Shown: positions 1 through 5,274, counted from the first letter of the stretch. The stretch: DNA of 5,897 nt from Desulfobacterales bacterium (GCA_029940115.1 JAOZRQ010000449.1:1-5897), one strand, 5' to 3'. Translations and numbers: made by a program. Notes: generated from the letters alone by a model not told the origin.

Positions 1-1
1 A

Positions 2-63
2 TTGCCGGGCTGTTCTCAGTTGTCCCTACGGGACAAAAATTGGGTGATATCTGTCTCCGGCAA
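2..63. repeat. small nested hairpin (REP-like) upstream of the permease relic
   Basis: Two inverted repeats are nested. The outer pair is TTGCCGG (2-8) with CCGGCAA (57-63). The inner pair is TTGTCCC (20-26) with GGGACAA (30-36) around a TAC loop. Both are perfect. The element ends about 30 bases before the permease start, and an AT-rich run (about 64-90) follows. It could be a REP-like dispersed element or a regulatory hairpin. A terminator is less likely, because the short A-run after the inner stem is not a T-tract. Only one copy lies in the window. Confidence 0.5.
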
Positions 64-94
64 CAAAAATTTTTAATTAATTAAATAAACATCC

Positions 95-589
95 ATGCAA
101 GCCTTATTCAAAACATCCATCCAATATGTCTGGGAAATCGCGCTGACCTTTTCCGCGGTCTTTCTCTTCACCACCCTGATCCTCTACTTGTCCGGCGCAC
201 CGCCGCTTGAGGCGTATTATCACATTTTCAGGGGATCCCTCGGTTCTTGGCGAAAGTTCGCCCATGTCATCAACGCGTGGGTCCCCCTCACCCTCTGCTC
301 ATGCGGCCTCCTCTACACCTTCAGAATCGGACTCTGGAACATTGGGGTCGAAGGCCAGATGATGATGGGCGCAATCTTTGCCACATCCATCCTCCGCGTC
401 GGGGTGGATAGCGACATGCCGGTGTTCTTCCTCTCCCTCGCGTTTCTGGCCAGCCTCATTGGCGGGGGCCTCTGGGCACTCTTGGCCGGGTTTTTGAAGA
501 CAAAGGGGGGCGTGAACGAGATATTCGCGGGACTCGGGCTGAATTTCGTTGCCCAAGGGATCATCCTCTGGCTCATCTTCGGCCCCTGA
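95..589 (+). CDS. N-terminal fragment of the BMP-type permease (164 residues)
   Basis: This is the first open piece of the disrupted permease. It carries the N-terminal membrane segments (hydrophobic stretches at about residues 12-32, 60-75 and 105-132) and the conserved GVNEI loop before stopping at LIFGP. The frame after the TGA continues recognisable family sequence (KRLGIASMSGTE), so the stop is internal rather than natural. Readthrough at this TGA would still meet the frameshift near 778. An automatic annotation might call this piece a gene, but half a permease is unlikely to transport anything. Confidence 0.6.
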   Translation: MQALFKTSIQYVWEIALTFSAVFLFTTLILYLSGAPPLEAYYHIFRGSLGSWRKFAHVINAWVPLTLCSCGLLYTFRIGLWNIGVEGQMMMGAIFATSILRVGVDSDMPVFFLSLAFLASLIGGGLWALLAGFLKTKGGVNEIFAGLGLNFVAQGIILWLIFGP

Positions 590-642
590 AAACGGCTTGG
601 GATTGCCTCCATGAGCGGCACGGAGCTTTTCCCTTCCACGCT

Positions 643-1137
643 TTGGCTACCTTGTCTCTCAAGCATCCGCCTCTCCCCGGTGGGGCTCGTCCTCGCGATC
701 CTCGCGCTGATCGTCACGGCGGTGATGTTGCGGTACACCTGCATCGGCCTAAATCTGAGAGCCATCGGCGGAAACCCCGGGCCGCGCATATCTTCGGGCT
801 CAAGCCCGGAAGATACATGCTTCTCGCCATGATGTTCGCCGGGGGATTCGCGGGGATCGCGGGAACCATCCAAGTCACAGGTGTGTATCACCGTCTGTTG
901 CCGGCCATATCGAGCAACTACGGATACCTCGCGCTGCTTGTGGTCATGCTCGCCAACTACAATGTCTGGGTCGCCCCCGGGGTCGCGTTCTTCTTCGCAT
1001 GTCTCAACGTGGGGAGTATTCAACTCCCCCTGGTGCTTCAGCTCGACTCCTCCCTGAGCGGCGTGATCCAAGGCACCTTGGTTCTTGCCACCCTTGGGGT
1101 TCACGCGTGGCGTATGTCTGTCTGTTCAAAACCGTGA
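643..1137 (+). CDS. C-terminal fragment of the BMP-type permease
   Basis: The frame is open from an ATG at 643, but the residues encoded before about 778 are out of frame and not permease-like. Native sequence starts at RAAHIFGLKPGRYML and runs through GGFAGIAGTIQ, a loop with YHRLLPAISSNYGYLAL, and three hydrophobic segments to HAWRMSVCSKP. No ribosome site precedes ATG 643. Independent translation is therefore doubtful, and the piece is best read as the second half of the pseudogene. Confidence 0.5.
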   Translation: MATLSLKHPPLPGGARPRDPRADRHGGDVAVHLHRPKSESHRRKPRAAHIFGLKPGRYMLLAMMFAGGFAGIAGTIQVTGVYHRLLPAISSNYGYLALLVVMLANYNVWVAPGVAFFFACLNVGSIQLPLVLQLDSSLSGVIQGTLVLATLGVHAWRMSVCSKP

Positions 1138-1371
1138 GGTCAGTTGCTGGGCCGTATGGGATTTCACATTGTGTCCGATAGTGAATCTTCACCCCGATTA
1201 TCCGAAGCGGCTGAAACTTTGTGCACAAAAAAGAACTGATTCAGGTTTTTACGCTGAATCCGTAATGACTTGGCAATATCCAAAATTGGAGAAGGGAGAG
1301 GATTTCGGGCCGGTGGTTTACAACCGCCGGTATTCCAGCGGGAGTGGGCTGAAAAAGAAGATCAAAACGTC
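1138..1371. other. intergenic stretch with two hairpins
   Basis: No supported gene lies here. Two stems are visible. GATTCAG (1238-1244) pairs with CTGAATC (1254-1260). CCGGTGGTT (1310-1318) pairs with AACCGCCGG (1322-1330) with one G-T wobble and a three-base loop. Neither has a T-tract, so neither is a convincing intrinsic terminator. The frame ending at the TGA near 1375 encodes a plausible-looking tail (WQYPKLEKGEDFGPVVYNRR) without a supported start or recognised family. It may be the end of an eroded gene. Confidence 0.4.
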
Positions 1372-1400
1372 TTGACATGTGCTGAAAAAATGCCTATCAT
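1372..1400 (+). promoter_or_regulatory. sigma-70-type promoter, TTGACA-17-TATCAT
   Basis: TTGACA at 1372-1377 is a perfect -35 box. Seventeen bases later comes TATCAT (1395-1400), four of six matches to TATAAT. Transcription would start near 1407, giving a leader of about 110 bases to the small gene at 1518. A second TTGACA at 1436-1441 has no matching -10 box. Confidence 0.6.
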
Positions 1401-1414
1401 CATCATTTGATGAT
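1399..1414 (+). promoter_or_regulatory. candidate operator dyad at the predicted transcription start
   Basis: ATCATCA and TGATGAT form a perfect 7-bp dyad around TT. It overlaps the last bases of the -10 box and the expected +1. That is where a repressor would block transcription, and small autoregulated genes are often arranged this way. Its stem is short and AT-rich, so a DNA-binding site is more plausible than an RNA terminator, although TCCTTTT follows. Confidence 0.4.
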
Positions 1415-1517
1415 TCCTTTTGGGGGAGGATCTCGTTGACATGCCAGTGCCCGCAAACATGCCCAGAAGGTCTCTTTTTCATTCACTGTTGCAAGTACAC
1501 TTATGAAGAGGTGTCTT

Positions 1518-1790
1518 ATGAAACAATTGAATAGAGATGAGATCGAAGCGTTGAATCTTGGCAATATTGAAGATGAATATGATTTTTCTGGAAAAACATA
1601 CAAACTGCTCAAGGATCCGGAAACTGACGTTTACATCTATGTTTATATCATCCGTGCAACTCTTCAAGATGGAGAAACCAGAAGTTCCCAAAGAGAATGT
1701 TTCAGACTTGAAATTGCGGAAGCGGGAGACTGGAAAAGGCTGGTGGAGGCCGCGCCGGAAAGGGGTTCCAGGAATCAGGCCAGCCCTTAG
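1518..1790 (+). CDS. small hypothetical protein, 90 residues, unrecognised
   Basis: The start is placed at 1518 because GAGGT (1508-1512) lies five bases upstream. The in-frame ATG at 1503 has no ribosome site. The product begins MKQLNRDEIEALNLGNIEDEYDF and continues with an acidic, charged sequence, a short beta-like stretch (VYIYVYIIRATL, residues about 38-49) and a Cys-containing segment (RECFRLEIAEAG). There is no signal peptide or membrane helix, so it is probably cytoplasmic. The last 20 or so residues (EAAPERGSRNQASP) are higher in GC and lead directly into a transposon-like end at 1810, so the native C-terminus may have been replaced. The promoter and dyad at 1372-1414 support expression. 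I do not recognise the family. A small regulator or antitoxin-like role is only a guess from size and the upstream dyad. Confidence 0.5.
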   Translation: MKQLNRDEIEALNLGNIEDEYDFSGKTYKLLKDPETDVYIYVYIIRATLQDGETRSSQRECFRLEIAEAGDWKRLVEAAPERGSRNQASP

Positions 1791-1809
1791 CTTGATGCTT
1801 ATGGGGCAC

Positions 1810-1837
1810 GGGCCTCCCCAAAAAGTGTTATAATCAG
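1810..1837 (+). repeat. solo right end of the CTGATTATAACG element family
   Basis: These 28 bases match the right end of the element at 3397-3567 (its bases 3540-3567) with one difference, T for C in the GTGTTATAATCAG part. The preceding GGGGCACGGG resembles that element's GC-rich core. No matching left end is found upstream, so this is a truncated or decayed copy. It lies just downstream of the small gene's stop codon. Confidence 0.7.
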
Positions 1838-1890
1838 GAAATTGTTTCTTGTTCAAATCCAAGCCAAATCCGACGATTTATTTCCGGTCC

Positions 1891-1918
1891 CTTAGAGCTT
1901 ACAGCTTAGAGCTTACAG
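1891..1918. repeat. four-copy heptamer tandem repeat
   Basis: CTTAGAG and CTTACAG alternate twice, giving four perfect CTTA(G/C)AG heptamers, equivalent to two identical 14-bp units. The TAA stop codon of azlD (1913-1915 on the minus strand) lies within the last unit, so the repeat runs into the operon's 3' end. Confidence 0.85.
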
Positions 1919-2218
1919 ATTCCGCTGAACCGCCACCACGCCCATTCCCACCACCATGGAGAGAAACACGTTCCGTGTCAGATAGGTGCAGAGCGCGGTG
2001 CAGAGCGCGGCCGCACATCCCCATGTTCCCGCGGACACGATGCCCGGAGCGACCAGGGAGAGGAGAATGGTTCCGGGAAGGGCGTCCATGAACGTCCTGA
2101 ATCGTCCCGAACTTGGAAGCCGTTCCGCGAGAAGCAGACCCCCGACCCGCAACCCATAAGTCACCATCGCGGCCATGGCAATGGTCAGAAAAACCGTCAT
2201 GTTGAAATCAGGATTCAT
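1913..2218 (-). CDS. azlD: AzlD-family branched-chain amino-acid export subunit
   Basis: AzlD is the small membrane partner of AzlC (the pair is called YgaZH in E. coli and BrnFE in Corynebacterium). Together they export branched-chain amino acids such as valine across the inner membrane. This protein has 101 residues, typical of the family, with about three to four hydrophobic segments (residues 8-20, 50-64, 66-80, 84-97). It shows TYGLRVGGLLLAERLP near the start, then MDALPGTILLSLVAP, both characteristic of AzlD. The start is set by AAGGAGGAGAACA immediately before ATG 2218; upstream in-frame codons lie inside azlC and carry no AzlD-like sequence. It overlaps the end of azlC by 11 bases, implying coupled translation. 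The stop lies in a heptamer repeat. It looks intact. Confidence 0.88.
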   Translation of the reverse strand: MNPDFNMTVFLTIAMAAMVTYGLRVGGLLLAERLPSSGRFRTFMDALPGTILLSLVAPGIVSAGTWGCAAALCTALCTYLTRNVFLSMVVGMGVVAVQRNL

Positions 2219-2894
2219 TGTTCTCCTCCTTGTGCTGACATGCGGAGACCAGCGCGCCGCCGATCCCGCCGACCAAGATGTACCACTTCCCCGGCAACAG
2301 CTTCTCCCCGGCAACGGCAAAGACGATCGCGGCAAGCCAGGGGGCAATGTCCTTTTTCCCCCGCCACAGGCTGACGGCCAAGGCTGTGAAGACCGCTATG
2401 AACGCAAAGTCGAGGGCATAAGCCTCCGGATCTCGGATCACCGCGCCAAATCCATGTCCCAGCATGGTCCCGGAACACCACGCGGACAATATGCAGACCC
2501 CGCCGCCGAAGAGGAAGCCTGTGGAGGCCTCTCCCCGGTGATGGGCCGCCATGGTGACGGCCCAATTTTCGTCGGCCACAAGATGCATCATCGCGAATTT
2601 GTGGCCCAGAGATGTCCCATGAAAGACCGGACGCAACGAGGCCCCTATCAGCAGATACCGGAAGTTGATCACCAGAACCGCAAGGGTGATCTCCACGATG
2701 GGGAGGGGCGGCATCCACATCTCCACCATGACAAACTGGGCCGACCCCGCGAAAATGGAGAGATTCATCAACAACAATTCCCCCCAGCCGATCCCCTTCT
2801 GCGAGGCCAGCACACCGAGTACGCTCCCATAAGCCCCGACACTCGCGGCTAAAGGGAGATTTGCGATGAATCCGATTCTGAATTCCCTGAACAT
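2208..2894 (-). CDS. azlC: AzlC-family branched-chain amino-acid exporter, large subunit
   Basis: AzlC is the main membrane subunit of the AzlCD exporter; in B. subtilis the azl operon gives 4-azaleucine resistance. The product has 228 residues, the usual length. Family features are visible: FAGSAQF (residues 48-54) in the second hydrophobic segment, NFRYLLIGASLRP (77-89), the acidic loop ADENWAV (107-113), and DFAFIAVFTALAV in the C-terminal half. Several membrane helices are evident, and the tail HKEENNES is polar. ATG 2894 is chosen over the longer open frame from 3005 because a full AGGAGGT (2902-2908) lies seven bases upstream. The 37 extra residues are not AzlC-like. No Lrp-type regulator (AzlB) lies nearby. 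No disabling change was seen. Confidence 0.92.
   Translation of the reverse strand: MFREFRIGFIANLPLAASVGAYGSVLGVLASQKGIGWGELLLMNLSIFAGSAQFVMVEMWMPPLPIVEITLAVLVINFRYLLIGASLRPVFHGTSLGHKFAMMHLVADENWAVTMAAHHRGEASTGFLFGGGVCILSAWCSGTMLGHGFGAVIRDPEAYALDFAFIAVFTALAVSLWRGKKDIAPWLAAIVFAVAGEKLLPGKWYILVGGIGGALVSACQHKEENNES
2221..2231 (-). promoter_or_regulatory. ribosome binding site for azlD, inside the azlC coding end
   Basis: AAGGAGGAGAA on the minus strand, with AGGAGG six bases from ATG 2218. It lies within the last codons of azlC and encodes its KEEN tail residues, so the same bases serve as coding sequence and ribosome site. Confidence 0.8.
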
Positions 2895-3149
2895 TCTTTT
2901 TACCTCCTCTTTATGTATGGATGAAGGATGAATTCGGGCGTGTTTATGATCTGGGGGGAGACTGTCTGAAAGGCTGTCACAACGAGTGCGACCGCCTAAC
3001 CACATGTTTTCTCCGTCCTCTCAGCGCCCTCCTTGTGCCTTTGCGCCTCTTTGTGGGCACAGGCGCCTTCCGGCCGGGTGCCCGTTGTCCCCCAAGTCGC
3101 AAATGTGCATGATGAATTCGCTCACCGCTCATTCCTGAATAAATATATA
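2895..3149. other. azlC upstream region, no gene
   Basis: The azlCD leader and promoter should lie here on the minus strand, but I see no convincing -35/-10 pair. GGATGAAGGATGAA at 2919-2932 is a two-copy heptamer of the same type as the array at 4971-5106. The segment around 3028-3062 reads on the minus strand as degenerate repeats of CACAAAG/GGCGCAAAG, a low-complexity pattern of unknown role. Confidence 0.4.
2902..2908 (-). promoter_or_regulatory. ribosome binding site deciding the azlC start
   Basis: AGGAGGT on the minus strand, seven bases before ATG 2894. It fixes the start well downstream of the longest open frame. Confidence 0.85.
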
Positions 3150-3301
3150 CTGATTATAACGGATTTAGGGGAACCCGTGAACTTATACTTGAACTTCCGC
3201 TGGGCGGACGTCCCTGATGCCGGAATCGCGTGAACTTGAACTTGCTCGCAAATGAATGTTCACGTTCACAGAGCGGCCTCTCCGAAAAGCGTTATAATCA
3301 G
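3150..3301. mobile_element. MITE-like element, 152 bp, CTGATTATAACG terminal repeats
   Basis: The left end (3150-3172) begins CTGATTATAACGG and ends TTTAGGGGA. The right end (about 3276-3301) is its imperfect inverse, ending CGTTATAATCAG. The core is non-coding and built from GTGAACTT-type motifs (about 3177-3200 and 3230-3245) with their inverse TTCACGTTCAC near 3260. Flanks share TAAATATA: 3140-3147 on the left with an extra TA before the element, and 3302-3309 on the right. This is an imperfect 8-bp target duplication. No transposase is encoded, so mobilisation would need a partner elsewhere. Confidence 0.75.
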
Positions 3302-3396
3302 TAAATATAGCATGTATTGAATCTTTGTCTTGAACAAAATTGCTGTTTTTGAAAATTTTTTTCCAAGATATTTGTCCGAGAGAAAACCCAAGTTTT

Positions 3397-3567
3397 CTGA
3401 TTATAACGGATTTAGGGGAGCACCTGCCCGTGCCCCTCCCAGTTGCGGGCACCTCACATGCCCACATGCATGTTCACGCCCATGGGCGACGGGCATGTCC
3501 GTGCCCACAAATGTTCACGGGCAGGGCAGACACGGGCAGGGGCCTCCCCAAAAAGCGTTATAATCAG
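3397..3567. mobile_element. MITE-like element, 171 bp, same family, perfect 8-bp target duplication
   Basis: The left 23 bases (3397-3419) are identical to those at 3150-3172. The right end ends CGTTATAATCAG and matches the inverted left end at 20 of 23 positions. The directly flanking CAAGTTTT (3389-3396 and 3568-3575) is a perfect 8-bp direct repeat, the signature of transposition. The core is GC-rich and differs from the sister element: it repeats GGGCA and TGCCC, with CCTGCCCGTG (3424-3433) inverse to CACGGGCAGG (3531-3540). It is non-coding. The TIR sequence does not let me name the transposase family. Confidence 0.85.
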
Positions 3568-3635
3568 CAAGTTTTTTCAGTTTCTTGTTGCCTTCCCTTC
3601 AAGGCTATGATATGCAGAAATTGGTCATGCATGAT

Positions 3636-3760
3636 ATAGAGTTCAACAAAAAGATTGTCCCGGGCCCAGTTTGCAGTTCCGTCTTCAGGCGGTGTGAGAC
3701 CGCCTGAAGGCGGAACTGCAAACTGGGGATTCCGGACAAACATTATGTTGAAAGCTCTAT
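3636..3760. repeat. 125-bp fold-back hairpin
   Basis: The core is a 29-bp inverted repeat (3665-3693 and 3699-3727) with one mismatch and a GTGAG loop. Paired blocks continue outward: TTGTCC (3655-3660) with GGACAA (3734-3739), TTCAACA (3642-3648) with TGTTGAA (3746-3752), and ATAGAG (3636-3641) with CTCTAT (3755-3760), with small internal loops. A 10-bp palindrome, TCATGCATGA, borders it at 3625-3634. As RNA it would form a very stable stem. It has no T-tract, so it is more likely a REP/MITE-type element than a simple terminator. No coding frame is supported. Confidence 0.8.
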
Positions 3761-3946
3761 GACATTTGCGCATGGGGAAAGGCCCGGTTTATCGTGGGGC
3801 TGATCTTTCGCCTGACGCCGTCTCCGTACTTCTCAGGACCTGTGACCAAACAACATCCTCGCCACGGATGGGCAAATTCGAACCGCCCGCAAGATTTGCC
3901 AATCCGGCAGGGGTCTTGGAAAAGAGGGAGAACACCTTAACTGTCA

Positions 3947-3952
3947 AGGAGG
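3947..3952 (+). promoter_or_regulatory. ribosome binding site for the chimeric gene
   Basis: AGGAGG, five bases before ATG 3958. The open frame extends upstream to 3766, but that part has no ribosome site and ends just before a textbook signal peptide, so 3958 is the real start. Confidence 0.8.
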
Positions 3953-3957
3953 AGAAC

Positions 3958-4605
3958 ATGAAGTTCAAGATGATCATGGGGGTACTCGCACTGCTTGCAT
4001 GGCTTCCATCTCCGGGGTCGTTTGCCGATGATGGAACTGCCGTGGTCATCGCCCACAAAGGGGTAAATTCCCTGAAAGCAGAGGAGATCAAACAGATCTT
4101 TCCCAGAGCGTGTATCATGAAAGCACCCGTGATTCCGCGAACGCGCTTCAGGGGATCGGTGTGTATGGATATCATCGCCATGACCGCCCACGCCATGAAA
4201 GGGGATCGGGAGCGGTTCATGGAATCCGGGATGGATGACTATGTGAGCAAACCGATCGTCCAGACCGAGCTTTTCCGGACCCTTCGGAGATGGCTACCGG
4301 CGAAGATTCCGACTTTGGAGACTGAGATGTCACCTTCCCAAGTCCCGGCTCCGGACTTGCAGATTCCTGAACTCCCGGGCATAGATGTCTCGGGTGCAAT
4401 GGAACGTACAGGAGACTTTTCGGAAACTTCTCGGCGATGTCTCCAGAGACATGGAGATGCTGCTCCGAGATCTGCGCCAGGCCATAAACAAGGGAGACCG
4501 CAAGGAGATCCGCCGACTCGCGCACTCCATGGCCGGTGCCGGCTCCAACATATCCGCATACGATTTCAGCAAGGCCGCCAGACGCGTCGAACATGTTGCG
4601 GATAA
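3958..4605 (+). pseudogene. chimeric relic: phosphate-binding-like N-terminus fused to receiver-domain tail
   Basis: Residues 1-23 are a signal peptide (basic start, MGVLALLAWL core, SFA before DD). Residues 24-48 (AVVIAHKGVNSLKAEEIKQIF) resemble the first strand and helix of short PstS-like phosphate-binding proteins, which normally continue for another 90 or more residues. Here that ends at IF. After about 20 unassignable residues (PRACIMKAPVIPRTRF...) the frame enters the last third of a response-regulator receiver: IIAMTAHAMKGDRERFMESGMDDYVSKPI, with the conserved Thr (4183-4185) and Lys (4249-4251). The phosphorylated Asp and the rest of the receiver are missing. A Pro-rich linker and LPGIDVSGAMERTG, the usual start of an Hpt module, follow. 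The frame shifts near 4411, so residues after ERTG are nonsense to the stop at 4605. The likely history is a deletion joining a periplasmic-protein gene to the 3' end of a hybrid histidine kinase gene, then decay. A signal peptide on a cytoplasmic receiver makes no functional sense. Confidence 0.7.
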
Positions 4606-4966
4606 GGAGAGAGAGGATACCCTGTCCGGCCTTTTGGATTCCGTGGAAGCGGAACTCAGTCGGGTGGTGGCATCTGTGGCCTCACTTGAACAGAACCCAG
4701 CCGATCAGGAAGGCCCGGGGAAGGAGAATGCGGTTGCGACAGACATGGACGCGCTTCGTCATCTCTTGGAAACTCTGGAAGAATCTTTGAACAGCTTGGA
4801 TCCCCTCGGCAGTTCGGAGATCATTGAGAGGATTTCAGGACATGCGCTGCCCCGCGACATGGAAGAGGAGATAAAAAAGATTGACATGCTTGTCAGGGAT
4901 TTCGGGCTTGATGAGGCGGGTGAGATGCTGGCAGAGATTATAGGAAGGCTGAGGGATGAGGGATGA
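4385..4966 (+). pseudogene. Hpt (histidine phosphotransfer) domain and C-terminal tail of a hybrid histidine kinase
   Basis: Native sequence begins at ETFRKLLGDVSRDMEMLL (from about 4412), the continuation of LPGIDVSGAMERTG in the other frame. A net +1 or -2 change, probably a small deletion of the GN-type turn, separates them. The Hpt helix carries the phosphorylatable His in RRLAHSMAGAGSNI (His codon 4523-4525). The Lys two residues after the usual HSL (HSLKG) is Ala here, which may weaken interaction with receivers. After about 70 residues of helical linker comes a tail (ISGHALPRDMEEEIKKIDMLVRDFGLDEAGEML) typical of kinases ending in receiver-Hpt. ATG 4385 has no ribosome site, so translation would depend on the upstream frame. 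The last six residues (RLRDEG) and the stop are encoded inside a heptamer repeat. Confidence 0.7.
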
Positions 4967-5106
4967 AGTGTTCATTTCATCCTTCATTCTTCAGATTTCA
5001 TCCCTCAGATTTCATCCCTCAGGTTTCATCCCTCAGATTTCATCCCTCATCCCTCAGACTTCATCCCTCAGATTTCATCCCTCAGATTTCATCCCTCAGA
5101 TTTCAT
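4949..5106. repeat. heptamer tandem array, with strand switch, over the Hpt stop codon
   Basis: From 4971 the sequence is a run of 7-bp units starting CA: CATCCTT, CATTCTT, then alternating CAGATTT and CATCCCT (variants CAGGTTT, CAGACTT). This makes seven full 14-bp units plus one extra CATCCCT at 5048-5054. Upstream, 4949-4967 holds the same motif on the other strand (GGATGAG, GGATGAA), and ATGAA-GTG-TTCAT (4963-4975) marks the switch. Bases 4949-4967 are a perfect 19-bp inverse of 5039-5057, so a transcript of the Hpt relic could fold back. The array is interrupted at 5107 by an inserted element and resumes at 5261. Confidence 0.9.
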
Positions 5107-5260
5107 ATAGGCCGTCTAAATCAGCCAATTCCACTTGGCCGCCCATTTGGCCCACCTTGTTTTCCCCAAATCCTGTCGGGACAGGCGTTTGGGGCGACAT
5201 TGCCGAGTCCGGAAGTCAGGCAAAAAACATGGCTGAAAACTGGCGTTTTTAGACGCCCTA
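5107..5260. mobile_element. MITE-like insertion (about 154 bp) inside the heptamer array
   Basis: The ends are inverted: TAGGCCGTCTAAA (5108-5120) and TTTAGACGCCCTA (5248-5260), 12 of 13 matching. A second inner pair is TCAGCCA (5121-5127) with TGGCTGA (5230-5236). The centre folds as CCCCAAA (5164-5170) with TTTGGGG (5188-5194), enclosing CCTGTC (5172-5177) with GACAGG (5180-5185). AGATTTCAT is found directly on both sides (5098-5106 and 5260-5268), fitting an 8- to 9-bp target duplication, though the flanking array is itself repetitive. There is no coding capacity. Removing the element restores a continuous array. Confidence 0.72.
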
Positions 5261-5274
5261 GATTTCATCCCTCG

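Larger units (their letters stand above)
95..1137 (+). pseudogene. ABC transporter permease, BMP-type nucleoside/simple-sugar uptake family, disrupted
   Basis: Conceptually repaired, this is an integral-membrane permease of about 347 residues, normal for the family. Such permeases pair with a second permease, an ATPase with two ATP-binding domains and a BMP-like lipoprotein to import nucleosides or sugars. Visible hallmarks are RIGLWNIGVEGQMMMGA after the first membrane segments, GGVNEIFAGLGLNFVAQ before the break, then GIASMSGTELF, a segment like LRAIGGNPRAAHIFG, and GGFAGIAGTIQVTGVYHRL with several more hydrophobic helices. Two lesions break it. TGA at 587-589 stands where relatives usually have Trp (GPWKRxG...). 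One C is missing from the C-run at 775-778, so frame 2 ends and frame 1 continues from about 778. No good ribosome site precedes the ATG at 95, and no partner transporter gene is in the window. Family assignment is firm. Whether both lesions are real or one is a sequencing error cannot be settled here. Confidence 0.85.

Noticed and set aside
313..1104. 263-codon minus-strand frame opposite the permease
   Set aside because: Shadow of a GC-rich gene. The plus-strand product matches a known family across both lesions, and the minus-strand product does not.
1085..1375. 96-codon frame over the permease end and spacer
   Set aside because: The first part overlaps the permease in another frame. The tail (WQYPKLEKGEDF...) looks protein-like but has no start signal or recognised family.
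1709..1840. Complete third MITE bounded by GAAATTG at 1709-1715 and 1839-1845
   Set aside because: No left end of the family follows the first GAAATTG, and a 7-mer match could be chance.
2175..2852. 225-codon plus-strand frame opposite azlC
   Set aside because: Antisense shadow of azlCD: no ribosome site and a low-hydrophobicity, Pro/Arg/His-rich translation without a recognisable domain.
2895..3005. Longer azlC start at 3005
   Set aside because: The extra 37 residues are polar and not AzlC-like, whereas ATG 2894 has AGGAGGT at seven bases.
3766..3957. Upstream extension of the chimeric frame to an ATG at 3766
   Set aside because: No ribosome site; the extension would bury a signal peptide that has its own strong AGGAGG.
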